Assembly (NCBI GenBank): GCA_016874555.1 | Contig: VGTW01000005.1 | Coordinates: forward strand, 1 to 52,913 | Origin: Gammaproteobacteria bacterium | GTDB taxonomy: Bacteria; Pseudomonadota; Gammaproteobacteria; Steroidobacterales; Steroidobacteraceae | DNA length: 52,913 nt | Direction: 5' to 3' | Part shown: piece by piece, positions 26,295 through 35,202 of the stretch | Layout: every line of letters begins with the position of its first letter | Numbering within the stretch: position 1 is the first letter of the stretch | The notes under the pieces: model-generated | The model's database searches: none | Seen by the model: only the letters and a program-made list of their open reading frames with translations | Told to the model about the DNA's origin: nothing | Position numbers and translations under genes: made by a program

Positions 26295-26981
26295 TCAGCG
26301 AGTCTTCTCCGCCTTTGCCAAATCGTTGATCAGACCGAGCATTTGCGGAGCACCGCCCGCCATCCCGACGTCGGTTGAGAACTGGCCGTTCACTGCTATG
26401 AAGGGCGTACCCTCGGCGCGGTAGCGGCGCACGAGCTCATCCGCTTGTCGCAGCTTGGTGTTCACCCACATCGAGTTCCAGGCGTCGGTGAAGGCTTTTT
26501 CCTGAATACCTTGTTGCTTCGCCCACGCCACCATCAACGGCAGGGTCGACTCTTCGTCGCGCCCCAGCAAGCCATTACCACCACGGAAAATGGTGTCGAA
26601 TACTTTGGTGTGTAGGCGTTCGTCCTGCTTGAGTGCCTGCAGGGTATAGAAGAGACGCGCGTGCAACTTCGCGCCAGCGTTCCAGGTCACGGGAACGCGC
26701 ACGAACTCCACATTTGCCGGCTTGCTATTTTTCTTCCAGCTCTCGAGGAACGGGTCGAGCGAATAGCAAGCACCGCAGCCGTACCAGAAAATCTCTAGTA
26801 CCTCGATCTTCCCCGGAGCAACACCGGTAGGCAAAGAGGGACTGATACGGCGATAGTGACGGCCTTCTTGCCAACGAGCATCGGTGCCCGCAGCCTTTTG
26901 TGCATCCGCGGTCGGAACGATCACACCGACCAGCAGTGCTGCACTGAGGAGCGCGATGAAACTGCCTCGGACGAGATTCAT
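26295..26981 (-). CDS. dsbA: Thiol:disulfide interchange protein, DsbA family
   Basis: Periplasmic oxidoreductase that introduces disulfides into exported proteins. The signal peptide spans about residues 1-27 (ending ADA). The redox centre is FWYGCGACYSLDP (Cys69, Cys72), so the dipeptide between the cysteines is Gly-Ala rather than the Pro-His of E. coli DsbA. The cis-Pro loop is GTPFIAVNG. The length of 228 residues is slightly above typical. Its ATG overlaps the cytochrome c4 stop by one base (TGATG), so the two are coupled; haem attachment to c-type cytochromes depends on thiol redox balance. Confidence 0.92.
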   Translation of the reverse strand: MNLVRGSFIALLSAALLVGVIVPTADAQKAAGTDARWQEGRHYRRISPSLPTGVAPGKIEVLEIFWYGCGACYSLDPFLESWKKNSKPANVEFVRVPVTWNAGAKLHARLFYTLQALKQDERLHTKVFDTIFRGGNGLLGRDEESTLPLMVAWAKQQGIQEKAFTDAWNSMWVNTKLRQADELVRRYRAEGTPFIAVNGQFSTDVGMAGGAPQMLGLINDLAKAEKTR

Positions 26982-27631
26982 CAGCGCAGTCCTTGGATGT
27001 AGCTGGCAAGCGCTTTTTTATCGTCTTCCTTTAGACGCTTGGAGATCGACGCCATCATATGGCCATTTCGTGACTTGGTCGGCGTATTGGTTGCGATATC
27101 GATGTAACGCTGATCGGATGCGTACTCGATTAATTGCTTAACGGTGTAGGTCGAGTGCTGCGCACGCAGTGCAGGGTAGCCGGAGGCCGGATTACCAAGG
27201 CCAGCTGGACCGTGGCACGACGTACACGAGGGAATTCCGCGAGTGGGATCACCGCCGCGATAGAGTGCTTCGCCGGTCTTGTAGTTCGCCGCGTCAGCTT
27301 CGAGACCGCTTGGTGTCTGGGTAGAGAAATACGCCGCGAGATCGGCGATGTCCTCGTCCGTGAGCGCCATCGCGAGCGGGTACATCACCAAGTTGTTTCG
27401 GTGACCGGCTCGAAATAGCCGCAGCTGTTCTTCGGTGTAACGTGCGTTTTGTCCGGCGAGGTTTGGCCATTCGGGATTGACGCTGTTGCCGTTGATGCCG
27501 TGGCAGGCCGAGCAAACAGCCGCCTTGGTGGCACCCGCTTCGGCATTGCCCCTGGCTTGTGTGACGGGCATCAGCACGACGGCGAGAACAGTAGTGGCGA
27601 GGGCGGTGGCGAAGGTGTTAACGGTCAGCAT
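26981..27631 (-). CDS. Cytochrome c4, dihaem
   Basis: A 216-residue periplasmic electron carrier with a signal peptide (about 1-26, ending ARG). It has two similar haem domains, with binding motifs CSACHGINGNS (about residue 41) and CTSCHGPAGLG (about 135). Met ligands are likely in LVMYPLAMALTDEDI and near the C-terminal NGHMMASISKRL. It passes electrons toward a terminal oxidase. It is divergent from engB across 82 bases, which must hold both promoters, and is followed by dsbA with a one-base overlap. Confidence 0.94.
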   Translation of the reverse strand: MLTVNTFATALATTVLAVVLMPVTQARGNAEAGATKAAVCSACHGINGNSVNPEWPNLAGQNARYTEEQLRLFRAGHRNNLVMYPLAMALTDEDIADLAAYFSTQTPSGLEADAANYKTGEALYRGGDPTRGIPSCTSCHGPAGLGNPASGYPALRAQHSTYTVKQLIEYASDQRYIDIATNTPTKSRNGHMMASISKRLKEDDKKALASYIQGLR

Positions 27632-27713
27632 TTCTCAAGGTTCCGTACGTCTTTCACAGCTAGAAAGTTTACACTAGACACCCTTGGCCTTGGGGCCGCG
27701 GAGGCGTAACCGC

Positions 27714-28307
27714 GTGTCGCAATATCCGCGAGCAGCATTCCTTTTGAGTGTTGCCGCCCCGGTACAGTTCCCGGCCGACCTTGGCGCCGAGGTGGCCTTA
27801 GCCGGCCGTTCCAACGCCGGCAAGTCAAGCGCCATCAATGCCATCTCGGGGCGCAAGGCGCTTGCCCGTATCAGCAAGACCCCAGGGCAGACGCGGCTGC
27901 TCAATTACTTCGAACTCAAGCCCAACCATCGGATCGTCGATTTGCCGGGCTACGGCTATGCGGCTGTCGATCCCGAGGAACGCCGCAAGTGGGTACCCCT
28001 AATCGATGCGCTGCACTCGCGGACGAGCTTTCGCGGGGTGATGTTGGTGGTGGATATCCGTCGCGGGTTGCGGGATGAGGATCTGGCGCTCATCGACTGG
28101 GCCGAGCCGACGCATCGCGGCGTGCATGTGCTGCTCGCCAAGGCGGATAAGTTGAATCAGGCCAAGCGGGCGAAGGTCTTGCGGGAGGCGACGGCAACGC
28201 TGGGCGAGATCGCTACGGTGCAGCTATTTTCCGCCCACTCGGGGCTGGGAGTGGAGCCTGCTCGCGAGCGGCTGGCAGCGCTCTGGGCCACGGCACTTAA
28301 AGATTGA
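27714..28307 (+). CDS. engB: Ribosome-biogenesis GTPase EngB (YihA/YsxC)
   Basis: GTPase needed for large ribosomal subunit assembly. The GTG at 27714 is chosen because GGAGG lies nine bases upstream and the protein then opens SQYPRAAFLLSVA, as in relatives; a further ATG at 27684 would add ten unlike residues. G1 is AGRSNAGKSS, G3 is DLPGYG and G4 is LAKADK. The length of 197 residues is normal. It is convergent with polA and divergent from the cytochrome c4 gene, a known gammaproteobacterial context. Confidence 0.95.
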   Translation: MSQYPRAAFLLSVAAPVQFPADLGAEVALAGRSNAGKSSAINAISGRKALARISKTPGQTRLLNYFELKPNHRIVDLPGYGYAAVDPEERRKWVPLIDALHSRTSFRGVMLVVDIRRGLRDEDLALIDWAEPTHRGVHVLLAKADKLNQAKRAKVLREATATLGEIATVQLFSAHSGLGVEPARERLAALWATALKD

Positions 28308-28336
28308 CGCAAAAGCAACGCGCGGACGAACACCAT

Positions 28337-28370
28337 AAAAAACCCCCGGACACCTTGCGATGGCCGGGGG
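28337..28370 (-). terminator. Rho-independent terminator after polA
   Basis: On the minus strand a seven-base-pair stem (CCCCCGG / CCGGGGG) followed by six T lies about 175 bases past the polA stop. Its loop region CCATCGCAAGGTG is also found in the amtB terminator at 5793-5823. A second GC-rich hairpin without a T run (GCCCGG / CCGGGC, about 28379-28404) lies beside it. The rest of the 28308-28545 gap holds no gene. Confidence 0.8.
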
Positions 28371-28545
28371 CAGACGAAGCCCGGCACAGGTCATGAGGCC
28401 GGGCGCCCGCTCAGGGAGGGAGGAGAAGCGGGGAACGCGCTGCGTTCGGAAAATCAGACTCTCTAGCTCGGCAAAGGTTCAGATTAAAATTCTATTCTAA
28501 TCAACGAGTTAGGACGCCGTATTTTACGCGTTAACAACATCCTCC

Positions 28546-31344
28546 TCAGTGCGCTTCGTCCCAATTTTTACCGGTACCAACATCGACCTTGAGCGGCACG
28601 TGTAGTGCCCCACGACCGGCATCGATCATGCACTGTCGGACAGCCTCGGTGACCCTAGCCACGGCCTCGGTGCGCACTTCGAGCACGAGCTCATCATGCA
28701 CCTGCATGATAAGTCGTGCATCGGCACCGCCGTCTCGGCTGCACCAGGCATCGACCGCGATCATCGCGAGCTTGATGAGATCTGCGGCGGTGCCCTGCAT
28801 CGGCGCGTTGATCGCACTGCGTTCGGCGTATTGTTGCAGCGCTCGATTGCGAGAGCGGATATCGGGCAGATAAAGCCGACGACCGAACACGGTTTCGACA
28901 TAGCCGGTGGCGCGCGCCTGCTCGCGCGTGCGGTCCATATATGCCTTCACGCTAGGATAACGCTCAAAGTAAAGATCGACATATCTTTGAGCAGCGCCAC
29001 GCTCGATACCGAGCTGTCGCGCCAGACCAAACGCCGACATGCCGTAGATTAGACCGAAGTTGATCGCCTTGGCTGAGCGGCGTTGCGCGGCGCTTACGGC
29101 GTCGAGCGGAACACCGAAGACCTCGGCGGCCGTCGCCTGGTGCACATCGCGGTTGGCCACAAAAGCCCCGCGCAGGCCGGTGTCATCGGAAAGGTGCGCC
29201 ATGATGCGCAGTTCGATCTGTGAGTAGTCCGCCGCGAGCAGCAACTGCCCAGCCGGGGCGATGAATGCCTGACGGATACGCCGGCCTTCGGGCGTGCGGA
29301 TCGGAATATTTTGAAGATTAGGATCGGTGGAAGACAGACGCCCTGTCTGCGCCACGGCTTGATGGTAGGACGTATGTACGCGCCCGGTGTCGGGGCTCAC
29401 CTGCAACGGCAGTTTTTCAGTGTATGTACTGCGCAGCTTGGCGATACTGCGGTAGTCGAGAATCAGACGCGGCAGCGCATACGAGTCAGCAAGCTCCTCG
29501 AGCACGTCTTCAGCAGTCGAGGGCTGCCCAGTGGGTGTTTTGCGCAGTACCGGGATCTGCATTTTCTCGAACAGAAGTTGCTGCAGCTGCTTGGGAGAAT
29601 CGAGATTGAAGTCGCTGCCGGCCTCGGTGTGCGCTGCAAGCTTCAATTCTGCGATACGGTGTGCGAGTTCGCTGCTTTGCACACTCAACATCTCGCGATC
29701 GATCAGCACCCCGCGATGCTCCATGCGTTGCAGCACCGCAACCAGTGGCTGCTCAAATTCTTCATACAGTTTTTTCAGCAGCGGTTCGCGCTCGATTGCC
29801 GGCCACAGCGCACGATGCAGACGCATGGTGACATCGGCATCTTCGGCGGCGTATTCGCCGGCCTGCTCGAGACTCACTTGGGCAAAAGGAATCTGTTTTG
29901 CACCCTTGCCGGCGACATCTTCGTAACTGATGGTGGTAATGCCGAGATAGCGGAGCGCTGCCGAATCCATATCGTGGCGCGTGGCGACGCTGTTCCACAC
30001 ATACGATTCGAGCATGCTGTCGTAGCGCATACCGCGCAGCGTGATGCCGTTGTTGGCAAGCACATGTGCGTCATATTTGAGGTGATGTCCGAGCTTCGCA
30101 TGCTGCTCGCTCTCGAGCAGCGGTCGTAGCTTGGCGAGCACAGTATCGCGATCGAGCTGCGGCGGAGCACCGGCGTAATCATGGGTGAGCGGCACGTAGG
30201 CAGCCTTGCCGGGCTCGATGCAGAACGACAAGCCGACAATGCGTGCCGCCATGTAATCGAGACTCGTGGTCTCGGTGTCAAAGGCAAAAAGCTCGGCGCG
30301 TTCAAGCGCGCTACACCAGCGTTCGAATGCATGCATATCGAGAATCGTTTCATAGTTGCGTGGCGCATCGGCGATTCCAGGGCGCAGTTCGAGGGCATCC
30401 GATGGCGATACCAACGCTCCCGATGCTCTCGACGATTCTGCCGGTGCCGATGACGCTGTCGACGCGCTGTCGATTTCGAGCGAGCCCCCGAGCCCGCGCA
30501 GCAAGGCTTGAAACCCCAGCCGCGTATACCAGCTGCGTAGCTGTTCATCGTGTTGCGGTTTACGCGTGAGATCTTGTGCGGTGTCTGGTAAGGCGACATC
30601 ACAGCGAATCGTTGCCAGACGACGCGAGAGTTCCAGTGTCTCAAGACTGGCACGCAGGTTTTCGCCTACTTTGCCGGACACCCCGGCGGCATGCGCGACC
30701 AGGTTATCGAGCGTTGAATATTGGCCCAGCCATTTTGCTGCGGTCTTCGGGCCGACTTTGTCGATGCCCGGGATGTTGTCTGAACTGTCGCCGACGAGCG
30801 CCAGGTAAGCGATCATTTGCTCGGGCCAGATGTCGAACTTTGCCTTGACGCCAGCGCGGTCGTAGATGCTGCCGCTCATGGTGTTGATGAGCGTGATCTG
30901 TGGCCCAACGAGTTGGCACATATCTTTGTCGCTGGTCGATATCACCACGGTACCCCCGGCATCGGCGGTGCGCTTAGCGAGTGTGCCGATGATATCGTCT
31001 GCCTCGACACCGCTGATGCGCAGCAGCGGCAGCCCTAGGGCTTGCACGATTTCGAGCAGGGGATTGACTTGCACGCGTAGGTCGTCAGGCATCGGCGGTC
31101 TATGCGATTTGTACTCCGCATAAAGCTCGTCACGAAAAGTTTTGCCGGGCGCATCGAACACCACGGCGATCTGCACCGGATTCGTTTCGCGCAAAAACTT
31201 GAGCAGCATGTTGACCACGCCGAGCACGGCACCGGTCGGCTCACCGCGTGCATTAGTAAGCGGCGGCAGGGCGTGAAAGGCGCGGTAGAGATACGACGAA
31301 CCATCGATCAGGACGAGATCGGGATTTTGTGGCAAGGCGGTCAT
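28546..31344 (-). CDS. polA: DNA polymerase I
   Basis: Repair and Okazaki-fragment polymerase, 932 residues. The N-terminal 5'-3' exonuclease (about 1-290) has LVLIDGSSYLYRAFHALPP and a GIDKVGPKTAAKWL helix-hairpin-helix. The middle 3'-5' exonuclease keeps its active-site acids (FAFDTETTSLD and YAAEDADVTM), so proofreading is predicted intact. The polymerase domain shows motif A (ADYSQIELRIMAHL), motif B (RRSAKAINFGLIYGMS) and motif C (MQVHDELVLEV). It is transcribed alone and ends in the terminator at 28337. Confidence 0.98.
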   Translation of the reverse strand: MTALPQNPDLVLIDGSSYLYRAFHALPPLTNARGEPTGAVLGVVNMLLKFLRETNPVQIAVVFDAPGKTFRDELYAEYKSHRPPMPDDLRVQVNPLLEIVQALGLPLLRISGVEADDIIGTLAKRTADAGGTVVISTSDKDMCQLVGPQITLINTMSGSIYDRAGVKAKFDIWPEQMIAYLALVGDSSDNIPGIDKVGPKTAAKWLGQYSTLDNLVAHAAGVSGKVGENLRASLETLELSRRLATIRCDVALPDTAQDLTRKPQHDEQLRSWYTRLGFQALLRGLGGSLEIDSASTASSAPAESSRASGALVSPSDALELRPGIADAPRNYETILDMHAFERWCSALERAELFAFDTETTSLDYMAARIVGLSFCIEPGKAAYVPLTHDYAGAPPQLDRDTVLAKLRPLLESEQHAKLGHHLKYDAHVLANNGITLRGMRYDSMLESYVWNSVATRHDMDSAALRYLGITTISYEDVAGKGAKQIPFAQVSLEQAGEYAAEDADVTMRLHRALWPAIEREPLLKKLYEEFEQPLVAVLQRMEHRGVLIDREMLSVQSSELAHRIAELKLAAHTEAGSDFNLDSPKQLQQLLFEKMQIPVLRKTPTGQPSTAEDVLEELADSYALPRLILDYRSIAKLRSTYTEKLPLQVSPDTGRVHTSYHQAVAQTGRLSSTDPNLQNIPIRTPEGRRIRQAFIAPAGQLLLAADYSQIELRIMAHLSDDTGLRGAFVANRDVHQATAAEVFGVPLDAVSAAQRRSAKAINFGLIYGMSAFGLARQLGIERGAAQRYVDLYFERYPSVKAYMDRTREQARATGYVETVFGRRLYLPDIRSRNRALQQYAERSAINAPMQGTAADLIKLAMIAVDAWCSRDGGADARLIMQVHDELVLEVRTEAVARVTEAVRQCMIDAGRGALHVPLKVDVGTGKNWDEAH

Positions 31345-31427
31345 GTGAACACAATGATGCCTGCAAAAAAAAAGAAAGAAACCGGACAGCGCGGCTTCAC
31401 GCCACGATGCCCGGAGCAGGAGAAAAC

Positions 31428-31463
31428 GATCAGCGATGGTCAGCTTTGATCAGCGATGACCAG
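31428..31463. repeat. Short tandem repeat between polA and HiPIP genes
   Basis: Two 16-base units (GATCAGCGATGGTCAG at 31428 and GATCAGCGATGACCAG at 31448) lie four bases apart. TGGTCA of the first can also pair with TGACCA of the second. There is no T run, so it is not a classic terminator. It lies just past the HiPIP stop on that gene's downstream side. Confidence 0.6.
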
Positions 31464-31473
31464 ACGCTTTCGA

Positions 31474-31830
31474 TCAGGCTGTGCCTGGCGCCTTAATCCA
31501 AACTTTGCACCAGCCCGCGTTCTTAACCAGCTTACCTGGGAACAAATTGCATTTAGCGAGCGGAGCCTTGCGGTTTTTTTCTGCCCACTGCAAACAGTTA
31601 CCACAGTATTGCGTGGGCTTGTGGCTTGGATTGGCTTTTTGATTGACCGTCTTGGTGTCCTCGACGTAGCCCAGTGCTTTGGCAGCGGGCTCGGCGGGGC
31701 TCAACACAGGCAGTGCGCCCGCGGCTGGCTTAGCCTGTGCGAAGGCGGTTTCCACAACAACCGGAATGGCCGGCAGACCCAGTACGGAGGCGCCGAGCAC
31801 CTGACGGCGAGTGAGCTTGTCAGACTTCAT
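31474..31830 (-). CDS. High-potential iron-sulfur protein (HiPIP)
   Basis: A small periplasmic electron carrier with one [4Fe-4S] cluster, 118 residues. A Tat signal (LTRRQVLGASVLG, cleavage near AFAQ at about residue 31) fits export after cofactor insertion. The four cluster cysteines lie in TQYCGNCLQW, LAKCNLFPGK and AGWCKVWI. It probably shuttles electrons from the bc1 complex to an oxidase alongside the cytochromes c4 and c5 nearby. AAGGA lies six bases before the ATG. HiPIPs are common in Chromatiales and Xanthomonadales-type bacteria. Confidence 0.93.
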   Translation of the reverse strand: MKSDKLTRRQVLGASVLGLPAIPVVVETAFAQAKPAAGALPVLSPAEPAAKALGYVEDTKTVNQKANPSHKPTQYCGNCLQWAEKNRKAPLAKCNLFPGKLVKNAGWCKVWIKAPGTA

Positions 31831-31943
31831 GAGAAAATCCTTTTAAAGGGTCAGTTCGATCGGAAAAGAAAGTATACGCTGCTTATCAACCGCGCCGTGG
31901 ATCCCACGATCGATTGGCGCGCTACCACTTAGGTGCAGTTCTC

Positions 31944-32141
31944 CTAGCCTTTCGGGGAAAGATTGGAGGGCGGCATAGCGGTACCAGCCTCTCGAATGAT
32001 GACCTTAGTGTTGTCTTCGGGTAGGTAGAGCGCCCCGGTTTGACCGCAGGCTGCGAGTAAGAGTGCGCTCGCGATGACGAGCAATGCTACTCGATAGCGA
32101 AACGCTGATATCAGGTGTAAAACAGCGTGGGACTGGATCAC
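31944..32141 (-). CDS. lptM: LptM-like small lipoprotein (YifL family)
   Basis: A 65-residue lipoprotein. The GTG at 32141 is chosen because it overlaps the upstream gene's stop (GTGA). The lipobox LLLAAC is followed by GQTGALYLPED, which matches the conserved Gly-Leu-Tyr/Pro segment of LptM, the protein that helps mature the LptD-LptE translocon of the outer membrane. Usually lptM sits beside lysA or dapF; here it is at the end of the arginine operon. The C-terminus is short and polar. Confidence 0.78.
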   Translation of the reverse strand: MIQSHAVLHLISAFRYRVALLVIASALLLAACGQTGALYLPEDNTKVIIREAGTAMPPSNLSPKG

Positions 32142-32590
32142 GTTGGCAGTGTGCGCGCTTCGCGCAAGGCGAGCCAGCCGCGCAGCACCCGGTAGAGCAC
32201 CCAGATACCGACAAAAAACAGGCCGATGGCCGCGGTCGCGAAGCCGACCAGTACCAGCATCAGCGGTGCCGAAAATAACAGCACCAATACGCTGACGAAA
32301 AAGGCGATCCAGAAGGTGCGGATCTGCCATGAGAAGTGCGACTCGAGCCAGGTGTCGCGCGCTTCGCTGCGACGCGCATAGTTCATGACGACCGCGACGA
32401 TGGAGGGGACACCAAAGATGAAACTGCCCACGATCGTCGCGGCGCCGCTTACGCCGATTAGCACCGAGAGCGCATGTAGTGCGTAGATGACGTGAGTCCA
32501 TGTCACCGTCGAGGGATCAGGAGCGCGGTCAAAGTTGACTATGCCATCCTTTACACGCTGGAGCCGATTTTGTTCCGTAGCCCGCGACAT
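32138..32590 (-). CDS. Conserved small membrane protein
   Basis: From the Met at 32590 (MSRATEQNRLQRV) the protein has 150 residues; a longer frame to 32641 overlaps the upstream gene. Three to four membrane helices span about residues 30-58, 85-110 and 112-135. A conserved core (HVIYALHALSVLIGVSG, WLESHFSWQIRTFW, WVLYRVLRGWLAL) matches an uncharacterised family widespread in gammaproteobacteria and Xanthomonadales, sometimes called DUF4870-like. It lies ten bases after the thioesterase gene and overlaps lptM by four bases. Confidence 0.8.
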   Translation of the reverse strand: MSRATEQNRLQRVKDGIVNFDRAPDPSTVTWTHVIYALHALSVLIGVSGAATIVGSFIFGVPSIVAVVMNYARRSEARDTWLESHFSWQIRTFWIAFFVSVLVLLFSAPLMLVLVGFATAAIGLFFVGIWVLYRVLRGWLALREARTLPT

Positions 32591-32600
32591 ACTGACTGGA

Positions 32601-33038
32601 TTACCGCCGGTTGATGACGGCCATCGTGATGCGCGACACACAGACGAGTTGAGTGCGCGCGTTGTGAATCTCGATGGTCCACACCTGACTGCGGGCGCCG
32701 GCGTGCAGCAAGCAGGCAGTGCCTGTCACGGTTTCGCCTTCGAGTGCAGGTCGCAGGTGGTTAGCGTTGATTTCCTGGCCGACTGCGGTATGAGCTTCGT
32801 CGAGGCAGCAGTTGGCCGCGACGCTCGCGAGCGTCTCGGCCAGGGCCACCGAGGCGCCGCCGTGCAGCATTCGCATCGGCTGACAATTGCGTGCATCCAC
32901 CGGCATGGTACCGCGCAAAAAATCTGCGCCCTTTTCGGTGAACACGATACCGAGCGAGGCCATCATGGTCGCGTGCGAGCGCTCGTTCATCAGTTCAAGC
33001 GTGGCATCCTGACGCCACGGTATTCTTTGACCACTCAC
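32601..33038 (-). CDS. Hotdog-fold acyl-CoA thioesterase (PaaI/YdiI-like)
   Basis: A 145-residue protein of the hotdog thioesterase family. The catalytic segment MRMLHGGASVALAETLAS has the His-Gly-Gly and the Glu typical of the YdiI/PaaI branch. A VGQEINANHLRPALEGETV segment follows. It would hydrolyse an acyl-CoA, but the substrate is unknown. Its ATG overlaps the argH stop by four bases, so it is translationally coupled to the arginine genes. That is unusual and may hint at CoA-ester turnover linked to the acylated intermediates of the pathway. Confidence 0.88.
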   Translation of the reverse strand: MSGQRIPWRQDATLELMNERSHATMMASLGIVFTEKGADFLRGTMPVDARNCQPMRMLHGGASVALAETLASVAANCCLDEAHTAVGQEINANHLRPALEGETVTGTACLLHAGARSQVWTIEIHNARTQLVCVSRITMAVINRR

Positions 33039-34258
33039 GATGGATCTCTCTCTGACCGATCTGTTTCGGCGCGGTCGGCTGCCAGTACCGCACCGATCCG
33101 CCGATAGGCTTCGCGAAAAGGAATACCCTCGCGGACGACCAGCTCATTCGCGCGCTCGGCGGCGTGGATGGCGGGATCGAGCTCGATGTGCTGCTCGCGA
33201 AACCCCATCGCGTCGATCGCCGGAACCAGAATACCGGTGCTCGCCAGCACGAGATCGATGCCACGAAAAAGCGGTTCCTTTAAAAGTTGCAGGTCGCGCT
33301 GATATCCCGACGGCAGCTTGGCAAAGATGCCGAGCGCTTCGATGAGGCAGCCATGTGCCGAGGCCGTACGACCGCGCAGCAGTTCGAAGACGTCAGGATT
33401 ACGTTTCTGCGGCATGATCGATGAGCCGGTGGTGAATTCGTTCGGCAATTCGAGAAAGGCGAATTCCTGCGTATAAAAAAGACAGACGTCGGCGGCGAAG
33501 CGGCCGAGGTCCTGCATCAGCAGAGCAATCTCGAACAAAAGTTGTGCTTCAGCTTTCCCGCGCGAGAGTTGCACGGCAGTGACGGGTTCGTGCACGACAT
33601 CGAAGTCGAGCGCCGCGCGCGTAGCTTCGCGATCGAGCGGTAAACCCGGCATGCCGTAGCCTGCAGCCGAGCCCAGCGGATTTTTGCCAAGGCGACGCTG
33701 CACGCTGCGCAGACCTGCAGCATCGTCACGCAATTCCGCGGCAAAGCCGCCTGCCCACAGCGCCACCGAACTCGGCATGGCTTGCTGCATATGCGTATAG
33801 CCGGGCAACTCAATTTCCCCCTGCCGTAGTGAGAGTCGATCGAGTGCGGCGGCGACGGTTTCTGCACCGACGGCGAGTTGCTCGGTTACATCGCGCAAAT
33901 AGAGTCGCAGTGCAGTCAGCACCTGATCGTTGCGCGAGCGACCTAGATGCACGCGACCGCCGGCTGCACCAATACTGGCGGTCAGCCGCTTTTCAAGCGC
34001 AGTCTGTCCGTCTTCATCGATAAGTTCGATATGCCACTCGCCTTGTGCGTGCGCGGCAGCGAGGGCCTCGAGCCCGCTCTCGATGGCCTCGCAGTCTGCA
34101 GCCGAGAGCAGACCCTGATCGTGCAGCATTTGCGCATGCGCGATCGATGCGCGAGCGTCGTAAGACACCAGACGTTCGTCAAGTGCGTGATCTTCGCCCG
34201 CTGTGTACGCGAGTACGCGCTCATCGAGCGGTGTGCCTTTATTCCAGAGCTGCGTCAT
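33035..34258 (-). CDS. argH: Argininosuccinate lyase
   Basis: Splits argininosuccinate to arginine and fumarate, the last step of the pathway. The superfamily signature is GSSIMPQKRNPD and a GGRVHLGRSRNDQVLTA segment is also present. The length of 407 residues is shorter than the 455-470 of E. coli and yeast types, a short form also seen, as remembered, in Xanthomonas and Bacteroidetes-type clusters. It overlaps argB and the thioesterase gene by four bases each. Confidence 0.96.
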   Translation of the reverse strand: MTQLWNKGTPLDERVLAYTAGEDHALDERLVSYDARASIAHAQMLHDQGLLSAADCEAIESGLEALAAAHAQGEWHIELIDEDGQTALEKRLTASIGAAGGRVHLGRSRNDQVLTALRLYLRDVTEQLAVGAETVAAALDRLSLRQGEIELPGYTHMQQAMPSSVALWAGGFAAELRDDAAGLRSVQRRLGKNPLGSAAGYGMPGLPLDREATRAALDFDVVHEPVTAVQLSRGKAEAQLLFEIALLMQDLGRFAADVCLFYTQEFAFLELPNEFTTGSSIMPQKRNPDVFELLRGRTASAHGCLIEALGIFAKLPSGYQRDLQLLKEPLFRGIDLVLASTGILVPAIDAMGFREQHIELDPAIHAAERANELVVREGIPFREAYRRIGAVLAADRAETDRSERDPS

Positions 34259-35202
34259 GAGTGTGCTGCGTCAGCCGCAGCGAGCTCCGCCGGCGCGAGC
34301 TTGCCGATATCGGCGACGACCAATGTGCCAGTGCCTTCGTTGGTGAACACCTCGGCGAGGATTGCATCGCTTGCTTTGTACGAGATCACGTGCACTCGTT
34401 TCACCCCGCGCTGAATGGCGCTCTCGATGGCTTTAGCCTTCGGCAGCATGCCATTGACGATGCGCTTTTCGTCGCGCAATCGCTTGAGCCCGGCGAGATC
34501 GGTGTGGGAGATCACCGAGGTCGGATCTTCCACCCGCTCGAGAATACCGGGCGCTCCCGTACAAAGAATCAACTTCTCAGCCCCGAGTGCAGCGCCGATA
34601 GCGGAAGCCACTGTGTCTGCATTGATATTGAGCAACGTGCCCGAGTTGTCACTCGACAGGGGGGAGATGACCGGCATCAGTCCATTGTCGAGCAATTTAT
34701 GGATGACGTCAGTGTCGATGTAATCGATGTCGCCGACAAAGCCGTAATCAATGGTTGCATCGCCGGTTTGTAATTTCACCGGCGCGCGCTTATGGGCTTG
34801 CACCAGCCCTGCATCGACCCCGCTCAGGCCGATCGCCTGGATGTCGAGTTCGCGACAGGTCGCAAGGATGCGCGTGTTGATGAGACCCGAGAGCACCATG
34901 GCCGTGGCATCGATCGAGCGCTCGTCGGTCACGCGCCGGCCTTCGACCATCTGCGTCGGCACGCCGAGTTTCTCGGTGACTTCAGTGAGCTGCGGACCGC
35001 CGCCGTGCACGAACACGACTCGAATACCCAGCGAGTGCAGCACGGCGATTTGTTCGATGAGCGCGCGTGTGGCCTTGGCATCGCCGAACACGCCACCACC
35101 TGCCTTTACCACGAAGGTCTTACCCTTGTAGAGCCGGATGTACGGTGCGGCACTGCGCAGCGCACGAATGACGACTGCAGGGTCGGCTCGGTGCATGATC
35201 AT
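34255..35202 (-). CDS. argB: Acetylglutamate kinase
   Basis: Phosphorylates N-acylglutamate. The start at 35202 overlaps the argF' stop (ATGA) and gives 315 residues; a longer frame to 35469 is in antiphase to argF' and is not real. Amino-acid kinase landmarks are VVKAGGGVFGD, VVFVHGGGPQLTEVTEKLG, and the C-terminal VNGMLPKAKAIESAI, the nucleotide and acylglutamate sites of NAGK. Unlike the bifunctional Xanthomonas ArgB there is no C-terminal GNAT acetyltransferase domain. So no acylglutamate-forming activity is visible in this protein. Confidence 0.93.
   Translation of the reverse strand: MIMHRADPAVVIRALRSAAPYIRLYKGKTFVVKAGGGVFGDAKATRALIEQIAVLHSLGIRVVFVHGGGPQLTEVTEKLGVPTQMVEGRRVTDERSIDATAMVLSGLINTRILATCRELDIQAIGLSGVDAGLVQAHKRAPVKLQTGDATIDYGFVGDIDYIDTDVIHKLLDNGLMPVISPLSSDNSGTLLNINADTVASAIGAALGAEKLILCTGAPGILERVEDPTSVISHTDLAGLKRLRDEKRIVNGMLPKAKAIESAIQRGVKRVHVISYKASDAILAEVFTNEGTGTLVVADIGKLAPAELAAADAAHS

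Noticed and set aside
29311-30129. A 272-codon open frame on the plus strand inside polA
   Set aside because: It is antisense to a highly conserved part of polA, lacks a ribosome site, and its composition is what the reverse of GC-rich coding DNA gives.
31361-31380. A-rich run near 31364 as a terminator T tract for a minus-strand transcript
   Set aside because: No stable hairpin precedes it on the minus strand, and it lies directly upstream of polA rather than after a gene.
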